From positions 868,001 through 932,000 of the forward strand of contig JBLHVN010000002.1 of the NCBI GenBank assembly GCA_047630275.1: a DNA stretch of 64,000 nucleotides, given 5' to 3'. Positions 51,017-61,270 of this stretch are shown piece by piece. Source of the DNA: GCA-2720865 sp047630275. GTDB taxonomy: Bacteria > Bdellovibrionota > Bacteriovoracia > Bacteriovoracales > Bacteriovoracaceae. The first letter of the stretch is position 1; each line of letters opens with the position of its first letter. The translations under genes were made by a program, and so were the position numbers. The notes under the pieces were generated by a model. It searched no databases. It saw only the letters and a program-made list of their open reading frames with translations, and had not been told where the DNA came from.

Positions 51017-54000
51017 TTAAACCATAAAAGGTGCTGCTTCTTCAGCACCTGGCTCTAAAACGTCTTCACACACTGCGTCGAAATCGCGGTATTTTGAAAT
51101 ACCAGTCCCAGCAGGAATTAAACGTCCCATAATCACATTTTCTTTTAGTCCTCTTAGAGAATCACTTTTTCCTTCTAGAGCGGCCTGAGTAAGAACCTTG
51201 GTCGTCTCCTGGAATGATGCTGCAGAGATAAAAGAATCTGTAGTTAATGAAGCTTTCGTAATACCAAGAAGAAGAGGTCTAGCTTCAGCTGGAGCTTCTC
51301 CGTTGGCCACTAACTCTTCATTAGTCTCCATCCATAGTCCCTTAGTAATACTGTCGCCAGCAATAAAGTGAGAATCACCTGAATTTGTGATCAACACTTT
51401 CTTAAGCATCTGACTTACGATTACCTCAATATGCTTATCATCAATCTTCACACCTTGAAGTCTATAAACTTCTTGGATTTCATCGACGATATAGCGAGCT
51501 AGGGCTTTAATCCCCATAACTCTTAAAATATCATGCGGGTTTGAAGGACCATCCATGATCGGCTCACCGGCACGGATATAATCACCTTCGTTAACAATTA
51601 CATAGCGTCCTTTTGGAACACTGTAAGTAACTGGTTCTCCACCATCTTCTGGTCTTACGAGAATCTTTCTATTCCCTCTAACTTCAGGACCAAATTCGAT
51701 CGTACCAGCAATGTCAGCAATCTGAGCTGCATTTGAAGGGTTACGGGCTTCGAAAAGCTCAGCAACTCTTGGTAGACCACCGGTAATATCTTTTGTTTTT
51801 GTTGTTTCTCTAGCAAGTTTCGAAACAGCTGAACCAGCTTCAACTTTACCACCGTTAGTAACCATAATATTGGCACCAACTTGAAGACGATAAGAAGCAT
51901 GCCTCTTAGTTCCTGGAACTAAGATTGGATTACCTTGATCATCTACAACTGTAATTCTTGGTTGAAGTGAAGGATCTTTTGATTCAGTAACAATTCTGTT
52001 TGTTAAACCAGTAACAGCATCAACTTGCTCATTAATAGTAGAACCAGAAACTAAATCTTCGTACTTAACTGTACCAGATACTTCAGTAAGAAGTGGAATT
52101 GAGAACGGGTCCCATTCAACAATACGGTCACCAACCTTAACCTCGTCTCCATCGACGAAGAATAGTTTAGCACCATAAGGAGTTGGATAACGTTCCTTCT
52201 CAAGTCCGGTAGTTGTCTTAATAACAACTTCCCCAACTTTATTCATTACAATTTTATCGCCAGCAGAAGTGTTAGCCACAGTTACGTTCTCTAAATGAAC
52301 AACACCAGCAGTTCTAACTTCAGTTTTATTTACCTGAGCACCAGCAGTTGCAGTACCACCAACGTGGAAAGTACGCATGGTAAGCTGTGTACCAGGTTCA
52401 CCAATAGACTGAGCGGCAATTACACCAACAGCTTCACCCATACTTACCATTGTTCCACGAGCAAGGTCGCGTCCAAAACAAGCACAACAAAAGCCATGTC
52501 TCTCACGACAAGTAAGAACTGATCTCACTTTAATCTGATCGACTTCTCTTTCTTTTAAGATTTCATAATCTTTCTTAGCAAGCATATGCCCACGAGGAAA
52601 AATCTCTACTCCATCAGGATCAACGATTGGAGTTGCAGTAACTCTTCCCATTGCTCTTTCTGAAACGTGCTCAACAATTTCACCGGCTTCGATTCTAGAA
52701 GTTAGAACGATTCCGTCTTGTGAACCACAATCTTCATTTCTAATAATACCGTCCTGAGCAACATCAACTAAACGACGAGTCAAGTAACCAGAGTTAGCAG
52801 TTTTAAGTGCCGTATCAGCCAGACCCTTACGAGCACCGTGGGTAGATGAGAAGTATTGTAGAACGTCCAGACCTTCACGGAAGTTAGAAGTAATTGGAGT
52901 CTCGATAATTTCACCAGAAGGTTTCGCCATCAGACCACGCATACCGGCCAACTGTCTCATCTGAGTTGTTGAACCCCTTGCTCCAGAATCCGCCATCATG
53001 AAAAGTGAGTTAAATGATGGAGCTTTAATTTCTTCTTCGCCTTTTACATCGCTTGTAAAAGTATCAGTTGAAATTTGCTCAAGCATAACTTTCGTTAGCT
53101 TTTCGTTAGTCTGGGCCCAAACATCAACGATCTTGTTGTATCGTTCACCGTTTGTAATAGAACCTTCATTATATTCTTCAGTAATCTTATCTACTTCAGC
53201 AGATGCAGCACCGAGAATGGCAGGTTTTTCATCAGGAATAGTCATATCGTTAATGTTAATTGAGATCCCCGCTTTAGTAGCGTAAGAATACCCAAGTCTC
53301 ATTAGTGAATCAGCTAGAAGAACAGTTTCTTTTTCAGTACCTACTCTATAAGCATGATCGATAAGTGCAACTAGTGCCTTTTTTCCTAAGATTTTATTGA
53401 TATCAGAGTAAGTTAAACAACCAGGAACAGCATCATAAACAAATGTACGTCCAACAGAAGTTTCAACGATCACGCCATCAACACGAACTTTAATAGGTGC
53501 TTGAAGGTGAAGGTTCCCTGAATGATAGGCAAATTGAGCTTCTTCTTTAGATGAAAAAGTTTTTCCATACCCACGGGCATAAGGACGAAACCTAGTCATA
53601 TAATAAAGACCTAGAACAATATCCTGCGAAGGAACAATGATTGGCGTTCCATCTTTTGGTGAAAGAATATTATTTGTCGACATTGCAAGAATACGACACT
53701 CAACTTGAGCTTCAAGAGAAAGAGGAACGTGAACCGCCATCTGGTCACCGTCGAAGTCAGCATTAAAGGCTGTACAAACAAGTGGGTGAAGATTGATAGC
53801 TTTACCTTCAATAAGAATTGGTTCAAATGCTTGAATACCAAGACGGTGAAGAGTAGGTGCACGGTTAAGAAGAACTGGATGCTCTTGAACAACTTCATCA
53901 AGGATATCCCAAACTTCTTGCTTCTGCTGATCAACCATACGCTTAGCTACTTTAATAGTTGTACAGTGACCTTTCTCAATTAATTTATTGTAAATAAATG

Positions 54001-55144
54001 GCTTAAAGAGCTCTAGACCCATTAGTTTTGGAAGACCACATTGGTGAAGTCTAAGAGACGGACCAACAACGATCACAGATCGCCCTGAGTAATCCACACG
54101 TTTACCAAGAAGGTTTTGTCTAAAACGACCTTGCTTCCCTTTAAGCATATCTGAAAGTGATCTTAGTGGACGCTTATTAGCTCCAGTAAAAACCTTCCCT
54201 CTTCTTCCGTTATCAAAAAGAGCATCAACTGCTTCTTGAAGCATTCTCTTTTCGTTACGGATAATAATCTCTGGAGCGTTAAGCTCTTTTAATCTTTTAA
54301 GACGGTTGTTTCTGTTAATCACACGACGGTAAAGATCGTTAAGATCAGAAGTCGCAAACCTTCCCGCTTCTAGTGGAACTAGAGGACGAAGATCTGGTGG
54401 AAGAACAGGAATAACTTCCATCATGAACCACTCAGGCTTGTTTTCTGACTTAAGAAGAGATTCAACAACTTTTAATCTCTTAACAAGTTTCTGACGAGCA
54501 ATCTCAGTTGTCGTGTTCATAAGGGCTCTTCTAAGTTCTTTGTTATCGATATCGATATCAACTTTTCTCAGAAGCTCTTTGACAGTCTCTCCACCCATTC
54601 CGGCTTCGAACTTGATTCCTTTTTCTTTTAGATCAGCATAAAGCTGTTCAGAAATCACGGCACCAACTTCAAGCCCTGCTTCTTCATTTTCCTCAGAAGT
54701 AGCAGTTACGATGTAGGCTTCGTAATAAAGAACTTTTTCAAGTTCTTTAAGAGTAAGGTTTAGGATTGCTCCAATTCTTGAAGGAAGTGATCTTAGGAAC
54801 CAAATATGAGCAACAGGTGCTGCTAATTCAATATGACCACATCTTTCACGGCGAACTTTAGATAATGTAACTTCAACACCACATTTTTCACAAACAACGC
54901 CTCTATGCTTCATTCTTTTGTATTTACCGCAAATACATTCGTAATCTTTCACTGGACCAAAGATTTTGGCACAGAAAAGACCATCTCTTTCAGGCTTGAA
55001 AGTACGATAGTTGATTGTTTCCGGCTTTTTAACTTCACCAAATGACCACTCACGAATGGTATCAGGAGAAGCCATCTTAATAGAGACGGCTTCTACACTA
55101 ATCGGATCTTTTGGCTTGTCGAAAAAATTCAAAAGGTCTTTCAT
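51017..55144 (-). CDS. rpoC: RNA polymerase beta' subunit
   Basis: A 1375-residue catalytic subunit. The N-terminal zinc site is CICGKYKRMKHRGVVCEKCG with four Cys, the catalytic loop NADFDGDQMAVH carries the three Asp that hold Mg, and NLLGKRVDYSGRSVIVVGP lies in the switch/lid region. A second four-Cys site includes CGSQDG, CRERHGFCCACFG. Trigger-loop sequence GEAVGVIAAQSIGEPGTQLT is complete. Length fits proteobacterial beta' without large insertion. rpoB ends 37 bases upstream. Confidence 0.98.
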   Translation of the reverse strand: MKDLLNFFDKPKDPISVEAVSIKMASPDTIREWSFGEVKKPETINYRTFKPERDGLFCAKIFGPVKDYECICGKYKRMKHRGVVCEKCGVEVTLSKVRRERCGHIELAAPVAHIWFLRSLPSRIGAILNLTLKELEKVLYYEAYIVTATSEENEEAGLEVGAVISEQLYADLKEKGIKFEAGMGGETVKELLRKVDIDIDNKELRRALMNTTTEIARQKLVKRLKVVESLLKSENKPEWFMMEVIPVLPPDLRPLVPLEAGRFATSDLNDLYRRVINRNNRLKRLKELNAPEIIIRNEKRMLQEAVDALFDNGRRGKVFTGANKRPLRSLSDMLKGKQGRFRQNLLGKRVDYSGRSVIVVGPSLRLHQCGLPKLMGLELFKPFIYNKLIEKGHCTTIKVAKRMVDQQKQEVWDILDEVVQEHPVLLNRAPTLHRLGIQAFEPILIEGKAINLHPLVCTAFNADFDGDQMAVHVPLSLEAQVECRILAMSTNNILSPKDGTPIIVPSQDIVLGLYYMTRFRPYARGYGKTFSSKEEAQFAYHSGNLHLQAPIKVRVDGVIVETSVGRTFVYDAVPGCLTYSDINKILGKKALVALIDHAYRVGTEKETVLLADSLMRLGYSYATKAGISININDMTIPDEKPAILGAASAEVDKITEEYNEGSITNGERYNKIVDVWAQTNEKLTKVMLEQISTDTFTSDVKGEEEIKAPSFNSLFMMADSGARGSTTQMRQLAGMRGLMAKPSGEIIETPITSNFREGLDVLQYFSSTHGARKGLADTALKTANSGYLTRRLVDVAQDGIIRNEDCGSQDGIVLTSRIEAGEIVEHVSERAMGRVTATPIVDPDGVEIFPRGHMLAKKDYEILKEREVDQIKVRSVLTCRERHGFCCACFGRDLARGTMVSMGEAVGVIAAQSIGEPGTQLTMRTFHVGGTATAGAQVNKTEVRTAGVVHLENVTVANTSAGDKIVMNKVGEVVIKTTTGLEKERYPTPYGAKLFFVDGDEVKVGDRIVEWDPFSIPLLTEVSGTVKYEDLVSGSTINEQVDAVTGLTNRIVTESKDPSLQPRITVVDDQGNPILVPGTKRHASYRLQVGANIMVTNGGKVEAGSAVSKLARETTKTKDITGGLPRVAELFEARNPSNAAQIADIAGTIEFGPEVRGNRKILVRPEDGGEPVTYSVPKGRYVIVNEGDYIRAGEPIMDGPSNPHDILRVMGIKALARYIVDEIQEVYRLQGVKIDDKHIEVIVSQMLKKVLITNSGDSHFIAGDSITKGLWMETNEELVANGEAPAEARPLLLGITKASLTTDSFISAASFQETTKVLTQAALEGKSDSLRGLKENVIMGRLIPAGTGISKYRDFDAVCEDVLEPGAEEAAPFMV

Positions 55145-55181
55145 TTTATTTCCTCTTTAAGTTTTAAAACTTTATTAATAA

Positions 55182-58100
55182 TTAGCTAAACGTTGATTCC
55201 TCTTCAGAATTTTCCTCTAATTTCACATCAAGACATAAAGCTTGAAGTTCTCTAATTAGAACATTGAAAGATTCTGGAAGACCAGGCTCAAGAACTTGTT
55301 CACCCTTAACGATTGATTCGTACATTCTAGTACGGCCAATAACATCATCAGATTTAACAGTTAAGAACTCCTGTAACGTATAAGCTGCCCCGTATGCCTC
55401 AAGTGCCCAAACTTCCATTTCTCCAAGTCTCTGACCACCAAACTGAGCTTTACCACCAAGTGGTTGCTGAGTAACTAGTGAGTAAGGTCCTGTAGAACGT
55501 GCGTGAAGTTTTTCATCAACAAGGTGATGAAGCTTAAGCATGTACATGGCACCAACGGTAACATCTTCTGAAAATGCATCCCCAGTCATTCCGTCAAAGA
55601 GAGTCGTTTTACCGTTCTCTTCAAGATCACCAAGTCTTAGCATCTCGTGAATATTCTCTTCTGTAGCTCCGTCAAAAACTGGAGTTGAGAAACGAACACC
55701 TGTTGAAAGTTGCTTAGCAACTTCCATCACTTTTTTATCAGAAGCTTTAGCTAACCATTTTTTAACTTCTTCAGTTTTGTAAATAAGGTAGATGAAATCT
55801 CTCATCTCATCAGCCTTAGCTCGCTCTTCAAGCATAACCTTGATTTTTTCACCAAGACCACGACCTGCCCAACCAAGGTGAAGCTCTAAGAGCTGTCCGA
55901 TATTCATACGAGACGGAACACCAAGTGGGTTAAGTACGATTTCAACAGGAGTACCATCACCTAGGAAAGGCATGTTCTCTTGTGGAAGTACGTTAGAAAT
56001 CACACCTTTGTTACCGTGACGTCCGGCCATTTTATCGCCTGACTGAAGCTTACGTTTAATGGCAACGTAAATTGTCACTTTCTTGATAACACCAGGAAGA
56101 AGTTCATCTCCACGGTTTAGTTTAGCAATTTCTTCGTTAGCTTTAGTACGAACTCTATTGATTCTGTTTCTTACGTCAGCAAAGTATTCAGAAACTTTTT
56201 CTTCAAGAGATGCTTCAAGAGGAAGGTATCCGATAAGCTCGAATGGAATTCCAGATAAAGTATCAGGCTTGATTTCAGCACCTTTAGGAAGAAGTTCTGT
56301 TGAACCGTCTTCAGATACTAAGCTATCAGTAGTAGTGGCACCTTTAAGGATCTTAGCCATTTTCTGAATAGCAGAAGTTTGAATAGCTTTAATTTCGATT
56401 CTTTCATCTCTTCTAATAAGAGTGGTTTCATAATCGATGATTTCTTTAGAACGACTATCAAGCTCAACACCCTCTCGAGTATAAACTTTAGCGTCAATCA
56501 CAGTACCACGAACTGATGAAGGAACTCTTAAAGAAGTATCTTTAACGTCTCCGGCCTTATCACCAAAGATCGCTTTAAGTAGTTTTTCTTCAGGAGAAAG
56601 TTGAGTTTCACCTTTAGGAGTAATCTTACCAACTAGGATATCACCTGGTTTGATAATGGCACCAACACGAACAATACCAGCTTCATCAAGGTCACTAAGA
56701 GCTTCTTCACTTACGTTTGGAATATCTCTAGTAATCTCTTCTTTACCAAGTTTTGTATCACGGGCCTCTACTTCAAAGGCTTCAATATGAACTGAAGTAA
56801 ACACATCTTTAGCAAGAAGGTTTTCACTAATTAGAATTGAATCTTCATAGTTGTAACCACCCCAAGGCATGAACGCTACAAGAACGTTTTGACCTAAGGC
56901 TAAATCCCCGTACTGAGTACCAGGACCATCAGCGATAACCTGTCCTTTAGTAACAAGGTCACCCTCTTTAACAAGTGCTTTTTGGTTGTTTGAAGTGTTC
57001 TGGTTAGTTCTTTGGTACTTGATCAGTTTGTAGATATCTACTCCTGACTCACCTTCAGAGAACTTATCTCTTTGAATAACGATTCTGTTTGAATCAACAA
57101 AGATCACTTTTCCAGATTCTTTTGAGAAAAGAATTGCACCAGAATCTCTAGCGATAATTCTCTCAACACCTGTACCAACAATAGGAGCATCAGTCTTAAC
57201 AACAGGCACAGCCTGTCTCATCATATTCGATCCCATTAAGGCACGGTTAGCATCATCATGCTCCAAGAATGGAATCAAAGATGTTGCCATGGAAATCATC
57301 TGAGAAGGAGAAACGTCCATTAGCTCTACGTCTTCTTTATCAACAAGACGAAAGTCACCATTATCACGTGCTGGAATATGATCCCCAGCAATTTTTCCAT
57401 TTTCAATATGATTTACATCAATCTGAGCAATAACCTTTCCTTCCTCTTCAAAGGCAGTGAAGTATTTAGTTGCTCCGATCTTTTCATTCTCAACAGTTTG
57501 GTATGGAGTTTCAATAAACCCATATTCAGAAACTCTTGCGAAAGTTGCTAGTGAAGTAATTAGACCAATATTTGGTCCCTCTGGAGTCTCAACCGGACAC
57601 ATACGTCCGTAGTGAGTAGAGTGAACATCTCGAACCTCAAAACCAGCACGCTCACGAGTAAGACCACCAGGCCCTAGAGCCGAAAGTCTTCTTTTGTGAG
57701 TTACTTCTGATAATGGGTTAGTTTGATCCATAAACTGTGAAAGCTGAGAAGAACCAAAGAATTCTTTAATCGCAGCTGAAACAGGTTTTTGATTTACAAG
57801 GTCGTAAGGCATCATGGTTTCAATTTCTTGAATAGCCATTCTCTCACGTACTGCACGTTCCATTCTTACTAGACCAACTCTAAATTGGTTTTCAAGAAGC
57901 TCACCTACAGCTCTAACTCTACGGTTACCAAGGTGGTCAATATCATCAACTTTACCTTTACCGTTACTTAGTTCAACTAAGTATTGAGCAGTTCTTAGGA
58001 TATCGTCGTGAGTAAGTACTGTTCTTTCAACAGGAATATCCATTCCAAACTTATAATTGATCTTCATACGACCGACTTTAGATAGGTCATATCTAGTGTC

Positions 58101-59306
58101 GTCAAAGAATAAGCTTTGGAAGAGGTTATCAGCAGCTTCAACTGTTGGTGGCTCTCCTGGTCTTAGTCTTTCGAAAATCTTAATAAGAGCATCATCCTGA
58201 GAATCAGTCTTATCAATTAATAATGTATTTCTGATCTGATCACCATAATTGATCATATCGATATAAAGGAGTTCAACTTCTTTAATCCCAGCACTTACAA
58301 GCTCAGCGATCTTAACTTCACTCAAGGCTTCGTTTGCAAGACAAAGAACTTCACCAGTTGCTTCATCAAAAAGATCTACTGAAACTACTTTTCCAATAAT
58401 CTCTTCAAGCTCTGCAGGAATAGTGTCAACTCCAAGCTCATTAAGCTTTCTTAAAGAAGCTTTTGTGAACTTTTTCCCTTTTTTAACGACTACTTCACCC
58501 TTTTTATCAAGGATGTCGTTATAAGCACGTGTTCCTGTAAGAAGATTTACATCTAACTTGCGGGTAAAAGTGCCATCTTTTCCGATGAGAAGAGTTTCGG
58601 TTTTATAAAACTTCTCAAGGATTTGCTCAGTTGAGTAACCCATGGCCTTTAAAACCACAGTGGCATGAAGCTTACGCTTTCTATCAATTCTAGCAAATAG
58701 GATATTCTTATGATCAAACTCAAAGTCTAGCCATGAACCTCTATGAGGAATAATTCTTGAAGAATAGAGTAATTTTCCACTTGAGTGTTTCTTACCGCTA
58801 TCGTGCTCAAAGATAATACCAGGAGATCTATGTAACTGAGATACGATAACTCGTTCAGTACCGTTATAAACAAACGATCCTGTATCAGACATGAGTGGGA
58901 TATTTCCAAGATAAACTTCTTGTTCTTTAATTGAAGAAACTGTTCTTTGTTCTTCACCGTCTTTATCTACAACCACCTCGTAAAAAACGAGACGGACAAC
59001 CACTTTAAGTGGAGCTTCGTAAGATAAACCTCTTTGACGACATTCCTTAATAGGATACTTCGGTTCCTCTAATGTATAGCTTACAAATTCAAGAGAAACA
59101 GTCTTATTGAAATCGTGAATTGGAAATACCGATTTAAAGACGTGTTGAAGTCCAATCTCTATACGTTTTGCCGGTGGAATATCCCTCTGTAAGAAGTCTT
59201 CAAATGATTTTGTTTGAAGTTTCATTAAGGGAGGAGTGTCCAGTACGACAGGCGCTGTAGAGAAGTTCTTTCTGTACCATTCGTTTGGCGAAAAAACCTG
59301 AGTCAT
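55182..59306 (-). CDS. rpoB: RNA polymerase beta subunit
   Basis: A 1374-residue subunit. The rifampicin region reads SQLSQFMDQTNPLSEVTHKR then RLSALGPGG with the usual Asp, His and Ser, so the sensitive sequence is present. Other markers include TPEGPNIGLI, GYNYEDSILISE, and GDKMAGRHGNKGVISNVLP in two parts near the C-terminus. It is slightly longer than E. coli (1342). A long leader of about 150 bases with a terminator-like hairpin lies between rplL and rpoB. Confidence 0.98.
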   Translation of the reverse strand: MTQVFSPNEWYRKNFSTAPVVLDTPPLMKLQTKSFEDFLQRDIPPAKRIEIGLQHVFKSVFPIHDFNKTVSLEFVSYTLEEPKYPIKECRQRGLSYEAPLKVVVRLVFYEVVVDKDGEEQRTVSSIKEQEVYLGNIPLMSDTGSFVYNGTERVIVSQLHRSPGIIFEHDSGKKHSSGKLLYSSRIIPHRGSWLDFEFDHKNILFARIDRKRKLHATVVLKAMGYSTEQILEKFYKTETLLIGKDGTFTRKLDVNLLTGTRAYNDILDKKGEVVVKKGKKFTKASLRKLNELGVDTIPAELEEIIGKVVSVDLFDEATGEVLCLANEALSEVKIAELVSAGIKEVELLYIDMINYGDQIRNTLLIDKTDSQDDALIKIFERLRPGEPPTVEAADNLFQSLFFDDTRYDLSKVGRMKINYKFGMDIPVERTVLTHDDILRTAQYLVELSNGKGKVDDIDHLGNRRVRAVGELLENQFRVGLVRMERAVRERMAIQEIETMMPYDLVNQKPVSAAIKEFFGSSQLSQFMDQTNPLSEVTHKRRLSALGPGGLTRERAGFEVRDVHSTHYGRMCPVETPEGPNIGLITSLATFARVSEYGFIETPYQTVENEKIGATKYFTAFEEEGKVIAQIDVNHIENGKIAGDHIPARDNGDFRLVDKEDVELMDVSPSQMISMATSLIPFLEHDDANRALMGSNMMRQAVPVVKTDAPIVGTGVERIIARDSGAILFSKESGKVIFVDSNRIVIQRDKFSEGESGVDIYKLIKYQRTNQNTSNNQKALVKEGDLVTKGQVIADGPGTQYGDLALGQNVLVAFMPWGGYNYEDSILISENLLAKDVFTSVHIEAFEVEARDTKLGKEEITRDIPNVSEEALSDLDEAGIVRVGAIIKPGDILVGKITPKGETQLSPEEKLLKAIFGDKAGDVKDTSLRVPSSVRGTVIDAKVYTREGVELDSRSKEIIDYETTLIRRDERIEIKAIQTSAIQKMAKILKGATTTDSLVSEDGSTELLPKGAEIKPDTLSGIPFELIGYLPLEASLEEKVSEYFADVRNRINRVRTKANEEIAKLNRGDELLPGVIKKVTIYVAIKRKLQSGDKMAGRHGNKGVISNVLPQENMPFLGDGTPVEIVLNPLGVPSRMNIGQLLELHLGWAGRGLGEKIKVMLEERAKADEMRDFIYLIYKTEEVKKWLAKASDKKVMEVAKQLSTGVRFSTPVFDGATEENIHEMLRLGDLEENGKTTLFDGMTGDAFSEDVTVGAMYMLKLHHLVDEKLHARSTGPYSLVTQQPLGGKAQFGGQRLGEMEVWALEAYGAAYTLQEFLTVKSDDVIGRTRMYESIVKGEQVLEPGLPESFNVLIRELQALCLDVKLEENSEEESTFS

Positions 59307-59381
59307 TTTGCAGTCTCCTTCGAGAGCAACTTTCCCCTATTAAGGGTCAAAGTTTATCTGATAGTTTTAATTAATTAATTT

Positions 59382-59427
59382 AAAAAAATACAAAAAGGCG
59401 TGAGAACGGAATCCGTCTTCACACCTT
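59382..59427 (-). terminator. Attenuator-like hairpin between rplL and rpoB
   Basis: Plus-strand arms 59395-59409 and 59413-59427 pair over about 14 of 15 positions with one mismatch and two G-T pairs, with a 3-base loop. On the minus strand it is followed by T5, then TATTTTTTT. It is 30 bases after rplL stop and about 80 before rpoB. E. coli has a partial terminator in the same place. Confidence 0.8.
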
Positions 59428-59457
59428 TATAAAAACACTTTTTAAGCAACTATTAGA

Positions 59458-59823
59458 TTACTTAAGTTCAACCTTAGCCCCAGCTGCCTCAAGTTTTTTC
59501 TTAAGTTCTTCAGCTTCAGCCTTATCAACACCTTCTTTAACTGCTTTTGGAGCACTTTCAACAAGCTCTTTAGCTTCTTTAAGTCCTAGACCAGTGATCC
59601 CACGTACTTCTTTAATTACGTTGATCTTTTTAGCACCAGCTTCAGCTAGCATAACTGTAAATTCAGTTTGCTCTTCAGCAGCAGCACCAGCTCCGGCACC
59701 AGCAACAGCTACAGGAGCTGCAGAAACACCAAATTTTTCTTCTAGTTCTTTAACAAGGTTAGCAACGTCAAGTACTGACATAGCAGAGATGTGTTCAATC
59801 ATTTGTTCATTTGTAATAGCCAT
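59458..59823 (-). CDS. rplL: Ribosomal protein L7/L12
   Basis: A 121-residue stalk protein. The N-terminal dimer domain (about 1-30) is followed by an Ala/Gly hinge (AVAGAGAGAAAEEQ) and the factor-binding C-terminal domain with KKINVIKEVRGITGLGLKEA and KELVESAPKAVKEGVDKAEA. It recruits EF-Tu and EF-G GTPases. It follows rplJ by 33 bases, then a partial terminator before rpoB. Confidence 0.98.
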   Translation of the reverse strand: MAITNEQMIEHISAMSVLDVANLVKELEEKFGVSAAPVAVAGAGAGAAAEEQTEFTVMLAEAGAKKINVIKEVRGITGLGLKEAKELVESAPKAVKEGVDKAEAEELKKKLEAAGAKVELK

Positions 59824-59856
59824 ATAAAACTCCTTAAATTTTTAATATTAAAATTA

Positions 59857-60462
59857 TTATTCTTCGCCTTCTTTCTTTGCTTCCTCAGCTGCTGGTGCGG
59901 CCTCTGCTTCTGCAGGTGCTGCCTCGGCTGCTGGTGCTTCTTCCGCAGCAGCTTCCACTGGTGCAGGTTCGGCGCCTGATTCTTTTTGCTCTTGAATAGC
60001 AAATAAGACTCTGGCAAGTGCAGAAATCGGTGCATTAAACGTTGCAAGTAAAGTTCCAAGCATTTCGTCTCTAGACGGAAGACTTGCAAGCTCAATTACT
60101 TGTGCCTTAGTGAGTTCCTCTCCATTAAGGAAACCACCCTTAAACTCAATAACATCATGGTCCTCAGCAGCTTCTTTTAAGCATTTCGCTACAGCAGCAG
60201 CGTCTTCAAATGCAAAAGCAAGTGCGTGTGGTCCTTTCAGTTCTGTGAGCAGTTTTTCTACTGTCGTGCCTTCGGCAGCTTTCTTAAAAAGTGTATTTCT
60301 CGTAACAACCACTTTTCCTTGGGCATCACGAACACCTTTTCTGATAGCGACAGCATCATTGGCACCTACGCCAATAAGATTCGTCAGAAAGACAGCTCTT
60401 GCGGATTCAATATCTTTTTTGAGTCCGTCAATGATCGCTTCTTTCTCAGCTCTCTTCATCAT
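59857..60462 (-). CDS. rplJ: Ribosomal protein L10 with Ala/Glu-rich tail
   Basis: A 201-residue L10. The first 165 residues are the usual rRNA-binding and L7/L12-binding protein, with KVVVTRNTLFKKAAEG and LKGPHALAFAFEDAAAVAKC and the C-terminal helix near 145-170. The remainder is a low-complexity run of Ala, Glu and Pro (about 166-201) not present in E. coli L10 (165 residues). Two ATGs stand at 60462 and 60459; either may be used. The Shine-Dalgarno is in a small hairpin in the leader. Confidence 0.95.
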   Translation of the reverse strand: MMKRAEKEAIIDGLKKDIESARAVFLTNLIGVGANDAVAIRKGVRDAQGKVVVTRNTLFKKAAEGTTVEKLLTELKGPHALAFAFEDAAAVAKCLKEAAEDHDVIEFKGGFLNGEELTKAQVIELASLPSRDEMLGTLLATFNAPISALARVLFAIQEQKESGAEPAPVEAAAEEAPAAEAAPAEAEAAPAAEEAKKEGEE

Positions 60463-60549
60463 TTAAACCTCCAAGATTTACGGAGGACGATTTCAGGCAG
60501 GATTTAAGAATCAACTTCCGTGCTGATTCACCGACCTTCTTCAATCCTA
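60463..60549 (-). promoter_or_regulatory. L10 leader region with Shine-Dalgarno hairpin
   Basis: The 87-base gap between rplA and rplJ can fold GAATCA/TGATTC around 60502-60528 in minus-strand sense, and GGAGG (60472-60468) before the start pairs with CCTCC (60486-60482) with a 9-base loop. In many bacteria this leader binds L10-L12 to control rplJL. The 3' hairpin is clear; a full match to the L10 leader family is not demonstrated. Confidence 0.5.
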
Positions 60550-61254
60550 TTATTTAACTGAAGCTACTGCTTCAAGTGTATCTAACTTAATTCCAGGACC
60601 CATAGTTGTACTAACAACTAGTGATCTCATGTAAACACCTTTTGCACTGGCAGGCTTAGCTTTAACAACGGCAGTGATGATTGCATCAATGTTTTGCTTA
60701 AGTTGCTCGTCAGTGAAAGATTTCTTACCAACTGGAACATGAATAATCCCTGTTTTCTCAGTTCTGTACTCAACGATACCTGCTTTTTGCTCAGTAACAG
60801 CTTTTGCAACATCAGGAGTAACAGTACCTAGTTTAGGGTTAGGCATAAGACCACGAGGTCCTAGGACTCTACCGATACGACCAAGTTTTCCCATCATGTC
60901 TGGAGATGCGATAACTCTGTCGAATTCAAGCCAACCACCAGCAATTTTAGCAACAAGATCATCTGATCCAGCAAAATCTGCACCAGCATCTTCAGCTAGT
61001 TTGATTTTGTCACCAGAAGTGATCACACATACTCTTACTGTTTTACCTGTACCAGCTGGAAGAGAGATTGCTCCTCTAATCATTTGGTCAGCATGTCTTG
61101 GATCTACACCTAGGCGGAAGGCCAGGTCGATAGTCTCATCAAAATTAGCATAAGAAGTTTCTTTAACTAGCTTAATACCATCGTTAAGTGAGTAGTTCTT
61201 TTCAGAATCAACTTTTTTAGCTGCTTCTAAATATTTCTTAGATTTCATTTTCAT
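60550..61254 (-). CDS. rplA: Ribosomal protein L1
   Basis: A 234-residue stalk protein at the E site. LAFRLGVDPRHADQMIRGAI, PAGTGKTVRVCVIT and DMMGKLGRIGRVLGPRGLMP are conserved, with KAKPASAKGVYMRSLVVSTT at the C-terminus. L1 represses its own operon in E. coli. It follows rplK by 16 bases. Confidence 0.98.
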   Translation of the reverse strand: MKMKSKKYLEAAKKVDSEKNYSLNDGIKLVKETSYANFDETIDLAFRLGVDPRHADQMIRGAISLPAGTGKTVRVCVITSGDKIKLAEDAGADFAGSDDLVAKIAGGWLEFDRVIASPDMMGKLGRIGRVLGPRGLMPNPKLGTVTPDVAKAVTEQKAGIVEYRTEKTGIIHVPVGKKSFTDEQLKQNIDAIITAVVKAKPASAKGVYMRSLVVSTTMGPGIKLDTLEAVASVK

Positions 61255-61270
61255 AACTTTTCCCTCGACC

